From CAWEYO01 sp963813315 (GTDB lineage Bacteria; Pseudomonadota; Alphaproteobacteria; Rhizobiales; Rhizobiaceae): 64,000 bases of DNA. Positions within the stretch are counted from its first letter, which is position 1. Each line of letters starts with the position of its first letter. Location of the stretch: contig CAWEYO010000013.1 in the NCBI GenBank assembly GCA_963813315.1, positions 124,001 through 188,000 on the forward strand, read 5' to 3'. The position numbers and the translations under genes were made by a program. Positions 18,403 through 25,461 of this stretch are shown here, one piece after another. The notes under the pieces are model-generated. The model saw nothing but the letters and a program-made list of their open reading frames with translations, searched no databases and was not told the origin of the DNA.

Positions 18403-19473
18403 TGGCCGTTTCGACCCTGCCGCGCTCGCCCAGTCCTGGCCGAGACCATCGTCGCCGCGACCGATCGTCACCTTCGGCGCTGGATCGATCGTCGGCGACG
18501 CCCATTTTCCCGCCTACCGAAAGGCCGGCTTTCCGATCGCCGGCCTTTACGATCCCGACCATGCCAAGGCCGAGAGGCTGGCCGACGCATGGGGTGTCAA
18601 GGCGTTCCGCTCGGTCGAGGAAGCCGCTGCAGTCAAGGATGCGATCTTCGACCTTGCGACGCCGCCATCACGTCATGCCGATGTGCTTGGAGCACTGCCC
18701 GACGGCGCGGTTGCGCTGATCCAGAAGCCGATGGGCAGCAACCTCGCCGAGGCGACGCGCGATCCTTGACATCTGTCGCGCGAGGAAGCTTGAGGCCGCC
18801 GTGAATTTCCAGCTTCGCTTCGCGCCGATGATGCTGGCGCTCAAGGACGCGATCGCCAAGGGCTGGCTGGGCGAGGTCGTCGATTTCGACGCCTGGCTGG
18901 CGCTGGCGACGCCGTGGCAGCTCTGGGAGTTTCTGCTCAAGGCGCCACGCGTCGAGATCGCCATGCATTCGATCCACTACCTCGACTTGATCCGGCAACT
19001 TCTGGGCGACCCGCTGGGCGTCCACGCCAAGACGCTCGGCCATCCCGGTCACACCGTCGCGCAGACGCGCACCAGCGCCATTCTCGATTATGGCGACACC
19101 GTGCGCTGTGCGCTGTCGATCAACCACGACCACAAATTCGGCCGCAGGCACCAGGCGTGCGAGTTCCGCATCTGCGGCACCGAGGGTGCGGCCTATCTCA
19201 AGCTCGGCATCAACCTCGACTATCCGCGCGGCGAGCCGGATGTGCTGGAAATCTACCCAAGAGGCGGGGCGGATTGGATCACAGTGCCGTTGGCCGGCGA
19301 ATGGTTTCCCGACGCATTCGTCGGCCGCATGGCCAATGTCCAGCGCTTTGCGGCCGGACGAAGATGCCGACGCTGGTGAGTTCGGTCGAGGATGCCTGGA
19401 AACGATGGCGCTGGTCGAGGCCGCCTACCAGTCGAGCGCATCACCAGCGACGCCGATCGCGGAAAGACCGTGA
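18395..19473 (+). pseudogene. Gfo/Idh/MocA family oxidoreductase (frameshifted)
   Basis: NAD(P)-dependent sugar dehydrogenase-type protein, about 358 residues after correction. The N-terminal Rossmann part has PIVTFGAGSIVGDAHFPAYR; ALIQKPMGSNLAEA holds the family's EKP-like lysine; the C-terminal half includes VEIAMHSIHYLDLIRQLLG. Shifts lie near 18769, 19355 and 19366 (net +1) and 19397 (net -1). The joined end reads MALVEAAYQSS and stops at 19473, overlapping the next ATG. Substrate unknown; a sugar or sugar lactone of this pathway is likely. Confidence 0.75.
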
Positions 19474-19926
19474 TGGAACAGATCCTGTATTTCGAGGAGT
19501 ACGAGATCGGCTTCGTCGCGACACAACCGGCGGGCGCACGATCACCGAGACGGATTTCGTCGTCCATGCCGGCCATACCGGCGATTTCTTCCCGCATCAC
19601 ATGGATGCCGAGTTCATGAAACGACGCCGTTCGGCCAGCGCATCGCGCACGGCACATTGGTTTTCTCGATCGGCGTCGGGCTGACCGCGAGCGTGATCAA
19701 TCCGGTCGCCTTCTCCTATGGCTACGACCGGCTGCGCTTCATCAAGCCGGTCTTCATCGGCGACACGATCCGCACGCGCACCACCATTGCCGCGAAGGAG
19801 GACGATCCGAAGCGGCCGGAACACGGGCGCGTCATCGAGCGCGTCGAGATCATCAACCAGCGCGACGAGGTGGTGCTGGCGGCCGATCACATCTACATCG
19901 TCGAGCGGCGCGGCCGGCTCGCTTGA
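19473..19926 (+). pseudogene. MaoC family dehydratase (second copy, frameshifted)
   Basis: Hot-dog protein of about 151 residues after correction. It begins MEQILYFEEYEIGF and continues RTITETDFVVHAGHTGDFFPHH, the usual hydratase-like core, then FGQRIAHGTLVFSIGVGL and AFSYGYDRLRFIKPVFIGDTI. The last segment is nearly identical to the first MaoC copy at 7861-8412. Shifts near 19524 and 19616 are net -1. The start overlaps the previous stop. Confidence 0.8.
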
Positions 19927-19951
19927 ACACCGACAAGGAGATAGTCGCGTC

Positions 19952-20684
19952 ATGGGAACTCTCAAAGGCAAGGTCGTTGTCGTGACGGCGGCAGCACAAG
20001 GCATCGGCCACGCGAGCGCACTGGCTTTCGCCCAGGCTGGCGCCGTCGTCCATGCCACCGACATCAACGAAGCGCTTCTCGCTGAAATCGGCGATAAGCC
20101 TGGCATCAAGACCCGCAAGCTCGATGTTCTCGAACGATGAGGCCGTAAAATCGGCCTTCGCCGAGATCGGCGCCGTCGATGTCCTGTTCAACTGCGCCGG
20201 CTTCGTCCATTCCGGCTCGATCCTCGAAATGAAGGACGCCGACCTCGACTTCGCCTACGACCTCAATGTCCGTTCGATGATCCGCACCATCCGCGCCGTG
20301 CTGCCCGGCATGCTGGAGCGCGGCGGCGGCGCGATCATCAACATGTCCTCGCTGGCAAGCTCGACCAAGGGTGTGCCGAACCGCTTCGTCTATGGGGTGA
20401 CCAAGGCGGCGGTCATCGGCCTGACCAAGTCGATCGCCGCCGACTATGTCGGCAAGGGCATACGCTGCAATGCCATCTGCCCGGGCACTGTCGACAGCCC
20501 GTCGCTGCAGGACCGCATGCATGCGCAGGGAGACTACGAGGCGGCCCGCGCGGCCTTCATCGCCCGCCAGCCGATGGGCCGGCTCGGCACGCCCGAGGAA
20601 ATCGCAGACCTTGCCGTCTATCTGGCGGGTGCAACTTATACGTCCGGGCAGGCCTACAACATCGACGGTGGCTGGTCGATCTGA
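19952..20684 (+). CDS. SDR oxidoreductase, 2-keto-3-deoxy-L-fuconate dehydrogenase-like (one frameshift as read)
   Basis: Short-chain dehydrogenase of about 244 residues. The cofactor motif is TAAAQGIGHASALAFAQAG with an aspartate ending the second strand (HATDINEAL), indicating NAD preference. The active site is INMSSLAS with YGVTKAAVIGLTKS. The end is YNIDGGWSI. One net +1 shift near 20134 is repaired by dropping a G, giving LDVLNDEAVKSAF. The sequence style is that of the group containing 2-keto-3-deoxy-L-fuconate dehydrogenase, which fits the lactonase, dehydratase and mutarotase neighbours. It is the last gene of the broken cluster. Confidence 0.8.
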
Positions 20685-20695
20685 ACCAATCTAGA

Positions 20696-20795
20696 AGCGC
20701 GGACCCGAAAGTGGGAACCGGCTTCGGGAAAAATCCGATGGTCAAACAAAGAGATAGAGCAGCAGCACCGATTCCATCGGTTCGTCCGCTGTTCT
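20696..20795 (+). repeat. dispersed repeat A, nearly full copy
   Basis: GCGGACCCGAAAGTGGGAAC, then CTTCGGGAAAAATCCGATG, CAAACAAAGAGATAGAGCAG and a short tail palindrome around CCGATTCCATCGG. It starts about 12 bases after the SDR stop and fills most of the gap before the convergent cyclase gene. Confidence 0.85.
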
Positions 20796-20857
20796 AACTG
20801 AGGAGATATCTACTTGAAGCTGTTGCGCTATGGCGAGCCAGGGATGTGGCAAGTCCC

Positions 20858-22789
20858 TCAGCCTGCTTGGGCTTGGTGAACATACCGATGGCGCGGCGCT
20901 GACGTCACGACTTCGCCAACCTGGAAAACCTCCGTCGCCTCACCGCGCCCGCGCAGCCTGTGCTCGCCTGCGGGGATCGTTTCGAACGTTTCGTCGAGCC
21001 GCGACGCGGTCTCGCCGGAAATGGCGATGCAGGTCGCGGCGTCCGGCGCGAACAGCTTGCCGAGTTCCTGCAACCGTTGGCTGACGTTCACGGTGTCCCC
21101 GACGATCGTATAGTTGACGCGATCGGATGCGCCGATGTTGCCGACAATGACGGAGCCAGTGTGGATGCCGATGCGCACGCGAAGGGGTGGCCGACCCTTC
21201 CCGGCCGCCTCCCGATTGTCTTTCTCCAACTCATCGCGGATGGCTACCGCCGCGCGGACGGCCGCCGCGGCATGGCCCTTGAGACGGTCAGGCGCGCCGA
21301 AGAATGCGAGCATGCCATCGCCCAGAAACTTGTCGACCGTGCCGCCATGCATGTCGATCGCGCGGCAGAGGATCGCAAAATGATGGTTGAGCAGCCTCGC
21401 CGCGGCGGCAGCGTCCATCTGCTCCGACAGCGTCGTGAAGCCGGCGATATCGGTAAACATGACGGTGACAATCGCTTCGCGCGGTTCGGCGATGCCGATC
21501 TCTCCGGTGCGCACCAGCTTGGCCACCAGCGAACGCGGAACATAGGTCGAGAACGCGCGCAAGCCGATCAGCATGGCGTTGAAGGCAGAAGCCTGGTCGT
21601 CCAACTCCAACACTCTACTGCGCGGCAGCGGCGTCACGCCATCGAGGTCGAAGTCGGCAACACGCGAGGCCTGGCCGGCGATCGCCCGGATCGGCCGCGA
21701 CAGGCGCTTGCCAAGCAGGATCGCAACGATCACCGCCGCCGCCATCGCTCCAAGTCCAAGCAAAGCCGACCCCATGACCCGCTCGATCTCATCGCTGATT
21801 TGACTGCTTTCGAAATATCCGCCGATCATCCAGGGCCGGTCGCCATAGCCGGTTATCTTGCGGGTGATAGCGATGTAGGTGTTTCCCCCGTCCCAAAATG
21901 CAGAAGCGTCTTGGTCGCCGACCTGGATCTCGGCAACCTCGATATCGCGGGCGCGCTTTGTGCTGATCTGCGCCTCAATCTTGCGCCCGTCATATCCGGC
22001 CAGGACGGGATCGCCGAAGGTAGCGAGCGGCGTCAGCGGCAGGATGCCGTGCTTCAGCGCATTTTCGTCGGCCAGCCGCGGGTCCGCTAGAACTGAGCCA
22101 TCGCCATCCAGAATAAAGGCGTGCGTGCTGAAGCGCGAAGACAGTTCTTGCGTGATTTCGGACAATTTCTGCAATTCAACCGCGGCGATCACCCAAGCCC
22201 GCGTCGCGCCATCGCGAGTGAGTGGCGCCGATACGTGTGCAAACAGGCCATGCTCGTTGGCCACGAACGCGCCCCACCGGCGTCCGTCGACCTGCCGCCG
22301 CTGTTCCAGGGCCGCCCGAACCTGAGCCGACTTCTCGGCCTCGGGAAGCAGCTGCCGGATCACTCCGGCCGGATTGTTATCGTCCGTAGCGCGCGTCGCG
22401 CCCCTGCAGCTCAGGTCAGGCGTGCAGATCAACATCGCAGTTGCTTCCGGGGCGGCCGAAAGAGCGCCGGCAAGCACGGATGACATCGCCTTGTCGTCGA
22501 TCTGGAACTCGCCCTGGGCATAGAGTTGCGCGACGCCATCCACCACGCTCTCGGTGCGTCCCATCTCGGCGCGCAACGAGTCCTCCATCGCATCTATCAG
22601 CAGCGTCGACTGGGCGCCGAGCAGGTCGAACGTATTGCGGAAATTGGCACCGACGGACAACGCCAGCACTCCACCGACCGACAGAAAGACGAGCGTGCCA
22701 AAACTCATCGCCATGATCAGCGCGATGGGGACGCGACGCCGTTTCCTTTCAGGGCGGAGCAGACGCGCCGGTGGTGCTGACGTGCTCAT
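20858..22789 (-). CDS. membrane-bound adenylate/guanylate cyclase with Cache and HAMP domains
   Basis: About 643 residues from the ATG at 22789 (an upstream ATG at 22852 would add 21 basic residues). TM helix MAMSFGTLVFLSVGGVLAL, a periplasmic Cache-like sensor of about 300 residues, second TM ALLGLGAMAAAVIVAILL, HAMP, then a class III cyclase domain with MFTDIAGFTTLSE and KFLGDGMLAFFGAP carrying both metal aspartates. It converges on the broken catabolic cluster and stands alone. It is not closely similar to the receiver-cyclase at 6061. Confidence 0.88.
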   Translation of the reverse strand: MSTSAPPARLLRPERKRRRVPIALIMAMSFGTLVFLSVGGVLALSVGANFRNTFDLLGAQSTLLIDAMEDSLRAEMGRTESVVDGVAQLYAQGEFQIDDKAMSSVLAGALSAAPEATAMLICTPDLSCRGATRATDDNNPAGVIRQLLPEAEKSAQVRAALEQRRQVDGRRWGAFVANEHGLFAHVSAPLTRDGATRAWVIAAVELQKLSEITQELSSRFSTHAFILDGDGSVLADPRLADENALKHGILPLTPLATFGDPVLAGYDGRKIEAQISTKRARDIEVAEIQVGDQDASAFWDGGNTYIAITRKITGYGDRPWMIGGYFESSQISDEIERVMGSALLGLGAMAAAVIVAILLGKRLSRPIRAIAGQASRVADFDLDGVTPLPRSRVLELDDQASAFNAMLIGLRAFSTYVPRSLVAKLVRTGEIGIAEPREAIVTVMFTDIAGFTTLSEQMDAAAAARLLNHHFAILCRAIDMHGGTVDKFLGDGMLAFFGAPDRLKGHAAAAVRAAVAIRDELEKDNREAAGKGRPPLRVRIGIHTGSVIVGNIGASDRVNYTIVGDTVNVSQRLQELGKLFAPDAATCIAISGETASRLDETFETIPAGEHRLRGRGEATEVFQVGEVVTSAPRHRYVHQAQAG

Positions 22790-22875
22790 ATAGCCAATGT
22801 CGCGAAGCGCCACGAAATTGCAAGCGCGGCGACGGCTTCGAGGAGACGGCATGCTTCGAAGAGAGAAGGGAAAAC

Positions 22876-23032
22876 CTAAAGCGAGTTGCGGCGAAACGGA
22901 TTCATGCGACGCGCGTTAGGCTGTTGTTCTGTGCATGTCGTTATCAAAATCGCTGCGCACTTTTGGACGACATGCATTTCTGTGCATGTCGTTATCCCAA
23001 AACCGCTGCGCACTTTTGGGCGACATGCATTA
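22876..23032 (+). repeat. dispersed repeat B with two tandem hairpin modules
   Basis: The head GCGGCGAAACGGATTCATGC and GTTAGGCTGTTGTTCTG lead into two copies of a palindromic module of the form TGCATGTCGTTATC, about 30 bases, GGGCGACATGCA. The first module is degenerate (TTATCAAAATCGC), the second matches the consensus. Other copies are at 24096, 42117, 52137 and 63267. This fills the stretch between the cyclase and the DUF3606 gene. Confidence 0.85.
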
Positions 23033-23088
23033 GGTGACGCGGAACCATGTACGGCGATCACTGTTGTTTGTCCGGAAGGAGTATCATC

Positions 23089-23274
23089 ATGGGAGACGAC
23101 AAGACGAAAACCGACGCCAGAGATCGAAGCCGGGTTGCGGGCGGCCAGGACTACGAGGTCGAGCACTTTGCTAAGCACCATGGCATCAGCCTCGATGAGG
23201 CGCGGAGCCTCATTGAGCAATTCGGTAACAACAGGCAGGCGCTTCTGCGGGAGGTGGCTCGGCTGAAGGGCTGA
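23089..23274 (+). CDS. DUF3606 domain protein
   Basis: Small acidic/basic protein of 61 residues. It carries the DUF3606 pattern DDKTKTDARDRSRVAGGQDY followed by a helix-hairpin EVEHFAKHHGISLDEARSLI. AAGGAG lies before the ATG at 23089, which fixes the start over the ATG at 23047. The family is common in rhizobia and often stress-associated; its biochemical role is unknown. It sits downstream of repeat B in a stretch of small genes. Confidence 0.85.
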   Translation: MGDDKTKTDARDRSRVAGGQDYEVEHFAKHHGISLDEARSLIEQFGNNRQALLREVARLKG

Positions 23275-23483
23275 GCGAGGAGTGGTCGTGCCAAGATGCC
23301 AGAACGCCCGTGCGCTTCCTGTCGCACGAGGCAAATTAGTGAGCATGGCCAGTAGATGGGTGGCATGCCCATACCCTCCTTTGAATGAGCCAATCGCAAC
23401 CGAGAGCCAAGTCGCGCGTTCTGGAGCGTAAAACTACAATTCAGTTTCTGCCATGTACGGGCTGACGACATCTGGAGGAAACG

Positions 23484-23774
23484 ATGGATACAAAGCGTTT
23501 CGCACAACCCGTCTCGATTATCATCGGACTTGGCTTTCCCCGAGAGATTGAAACGGTGTCGGAGGCATTTCAGGTGTTGAACGAGTGGAACGGAGCCCGC
23601 GGGCCCACGCACGCCGCGGCTCTCAAATTGTGCCGGGCTGCGTCCGCCGGCGAGACTGGCGTCGAGGCGAGCCACCTGGCGTTTGAAGCCTTTGCGCGGG
23701 CCCGCGGCATCCTTGTACCGGACGCGGCCGCCATTGCAGCCAATTGGGCTGTCGAAGAAGGAATCATTGCCTGA
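23484..23774 (+). CDS. DUF982 domain protein (first of pair)
   Basis: 96 residues with the DUF982 layout: an N-terminal strand FAQPVSIIIGLGFPREIETV, a central helix with a tryptophan (QVLNEWN), then a helix ending in AAALKLCRAASAG and an alanine-rich C-terminus. GGAGGAAACG precedes the ATG. DUF982 proteins are small rhizobial proteins of unknown function that often occur in multiple copies. A second member follows 53 bases downstream. Confidence 0.8.
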   Translation: MDTKRFAQPVSIIIGLGFPREIETVSEAFQVLNEWNGARGPTHAAALKLCRAASAGETGVEASHLAFEAFARARGILVPDAAAIAANWAVEEGIIA

Positions 23775-23827
23775 GCGTCGGACTGCGACCGGAGGCACGA
23801 GCGAACACTCGCTGTTCAGAGGATACT

Positions 23828-24073
23828 ATGAACGACCGCCCTTTTCCCGCCCCTGTCGAGATCATCCTTGATCCCGAACACAAACGCATTGTGGGCAGCG
23901 TCTGGGAGAGCATGGAATTTCTGGCGCAGCATCGCCCGGATACTCCCGGCCCGCGATACCGAGCAGCGCTGCGTATCTGTCGCGACGCACTTGATGGCTG
24001 GCTGCCTGCGGTAAGGGCGCGACGCGCTTTCATTGCCGCGGCACGCGAAGCCCACATTTTGCCAAGGCGCTGA
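23828..24073 (+). CDS. DUF982 domain protein (second of pair)
   Basis: 81 residues, similar in layout to the preceding gene: FPAPVEIILDPEHKRIVGSV, WESMEFLAQHRPD, RYRAALRICRDALDGW, and AFIAAAREAHIL. The ATG at 23828 follows AGAGG, and upstream in-frame residues are not conserved. The pair looks like an old tandem duplication. Repeat B begins about 20 bases after its stop. Confidence 0.8.
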   Translation: MNDRPFPAPVEIILDPEHKRIVGSVWESMEFLAQHRPDTPGPRYRAALRICRDALDGWLPAVRARRAFIAAAREAHILPRR

Positions 24074-24095
24074 TCTGTCGCGAGCCGACAGCTTG

Positions 24096-24190
24096 TCGCG
24101 GCGAAACGGATTCATGCGCCGCGCTTTAGGCTATTGTTTTTGTGCATGTCGTTGTCCCAAAACCGCTCCACACTTTTGGGCGACATGCAT
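24096..24190 (+). repeat. dispersed repeat B, full single-module copy
   Basis: GCGGCGAAACGGATTCATGC, GCTTTAGGCTATTG, then the palindromic module TGCATGTCGTTGTCCC to GGGCGACATGCA. It lies between the second DUF982 gene and the next small gene. Confidence 0.85.
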
Positions 24191-24249
24191 GAGGGGGAAC
24201 CGACGTTGGCGCCCCCCGTTGTCATCCAAACGATCGCTTGGAGTGACTG

Positions 24250-24462
24250 ATGCCCGGCAATTCGAAACGCAGACGCACGCCTGGGCGCTCCGAGGATCCG
24301 GATGTATTGGAGGAACAGCTTCTGGAGGGACTAAAAGAGACGTTTCCCGCCAGCGATCCGGTATCGGTTGTTACGACCGCAATACCGGGTTCCCCCAAGC
24401 CACGGGCGGTTGGAACAGCCGAAGCATCGCGGCGGCAGCGAAAAGCGACCCGATCAAACTAG
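24250..24462 (+). CDS. small conserved hypothetical protein (ETFPASDP motif)
   Basis: 70 residues, basic, with the short conserved core LLEGLKETFPASDPVSV seen in a widespread family of small uncharacterised proteobacterial proteins. GGAG lies about 10 bases before the ATG. There is no signal peptide or membrane segment. The C-terminus is lysine- and arginine-rich. Function unknown. Confidence 0.65.
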   Translation: MPGNSKRRRTPGRSEDPDVLEEQLLEGLKETFPASDPVSVVTTAIPGSPKPRAVGTAEASRRQRKATRSN

Positions 24463-24537
24463 AGATACGCCGCCCTACAAGCGGGGAACTGGCCGCAACC
24501 AGAGCGGGTCCGATTCTGATCGGAGAATTGCTCTAAC

Positions 24538-24876
24538 TCAATCGACCTGAAGCACCAGAGCGGGGTGCAATTTCTTGAGGTTCGGCAATGATTTGGACTG
24601 CCAGGGGATTTCGCTTGTTCCCCGCACGACGAGGTGGATGTCGGGATGCTTGCGCGCCTCGATCGTGAACTTTGCCAAAAGGTTGATGCCGGATGAGTTA
24701 AGGAACTCAAGATCCGTCAGATCAAGCGTTATGGAGCCGGGTTGCGTGGAGATGACGTCCGACATCAGCGCGAAAATGGGCGCATAGGCTGCGGAGCTGG
24801 CCAGCCGCATGATGCCATCGAAATGGATGTTATGCCCCTCGGTCCAAACGCGGTAGTTTTCAGTCTTGATTTCCAT
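24538..24876 (-). CDS. STAS-like phosphoacceptor protein (partner-switch antagonist)
   Basis: 112 residues with a STAS (anti-sigma-factor-antagonist) fold: SITLDLTDLEFLNSSGINLL, where S61/S62 occupy the place of the phosphorylated serine in SpoIIAA-type proteins, followed by a helix and the strand DIHLVVRG. It is the last gene of the minus-strand signalling set, directly after its presumed kinase (24899-25459). It resembles the small regulators sometimes labelled slr1659-like. Its target is not evident; no sigma factor gene lies nearby. Confidence 0.8.
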   Translation of the reverse strand: MEIKTENYRVWTEGHNIHFDGIMRLASSAAYAPIFALMSDVISTQPGSITLDLTDLEFLNSSGINLLAKFTIEARKHPDIHLVVRGTSEIPWQSKSLPNLKKLHPALVLQVD

Positions 24877-24898
24877 GTCGTGGGTTCATTCCGTTTTT

Positions 24899-25459
24899 CT
24901 AGTTGTGAGACTGCGAGACCGGAATGGCGGCAAACGTTTCCAGACGAACCCGATCATTTTCCTCGGCCGGACTGAAAATCCAGGCGAGCCGCGCCCCATA
25001 GTCGCTCATCAGGGTCAGCAATCCAAGCCCGGAGCCGGACGCATCCGGGTCTGCCGCATTTGCTTCAATTCGCCGGATCAGAAGGTCTCCCGGATCGTGG
25101 ACCGTAATTTCCGAAAGCAGGTGCTGAAACTCAGATGCCGTCACCCCGGCGACGACATTCGAGACCTTCACCTTAAAACTTTCCGAATCCATCGACGCTT
25201 CAATGATGATTTCGCCCGACGCACGAAACTTGACTGCATTTTCGATGAGTTCGTTGACCAGGTATCCGATGCTGTGGCGCACTTCCTTGTAGTCGTTCCG
25301 CGACGCCTGAAAGCGCAGCGCGAAAACGTCGGCGACAAAATCCGAAGTCGTCGCGCAATGATGCCAGCTCAGATCGAGCGGTCCGTCGAACAGTCGCACC
25401 CGACTGACGCTATCCCTCATACCGATTGCAAGGTCGGCTGATCCGAACAGGGTTGTCAT
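24899..25459 (-). CDS. HATPase-fold serine kinase / anti-sigma-like ATP-binding protein
   Basis: 186 residues with a GHKL ATP-binding fold. The N-box is YLVNELIENAVKF (N74) and the glycine lid ASGSGLGLLTLMSDYG is intact, so it should bind ATP. Similar proteins (slr1658-like, SiaB-like) phosphorylate a STAS partner. It lies two bases after the PP2C gene and 22 bases before the STAS gene. Phosphatase, kinase and substrate are therefore adjacent, as in partner-switching modules. A degenerate paralogue is encoded at 29000-29518. Confidence 0.82.
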   Translation of the reverse strand: MTTLFGSADLAIGMRDSVSRVRLFDGPLDLSWHHCATTSDFVADVFALRFQASRNDYKEVRHSIGYLVNELIENAVKFRASGEIIIEASMDSESFKVKVSNVVAGVTASEFQHLLSEITVHDPGDLLIRRIEANAADPDASGSGLGLLTLMSDYGARLAWIFSPAEENDRVRLETFAAIPVSQSHN

Positions 25460-25461
25460 CG

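Noticed and set aside
13155..20140. Programmed frameshifting as the reason for the shifted genes
   Set aside because: No common slippery sequence or downstream structure, too many sites, and both net +1 and net -1 events. Sequence error or decay is simpler.
22876..24190. CRISPR-like array from repeated TGCATGTCG modules
   Set aside because: Units are long palindromes, only two in tandem, without uniform spacers, and the family is dispersed through the window.
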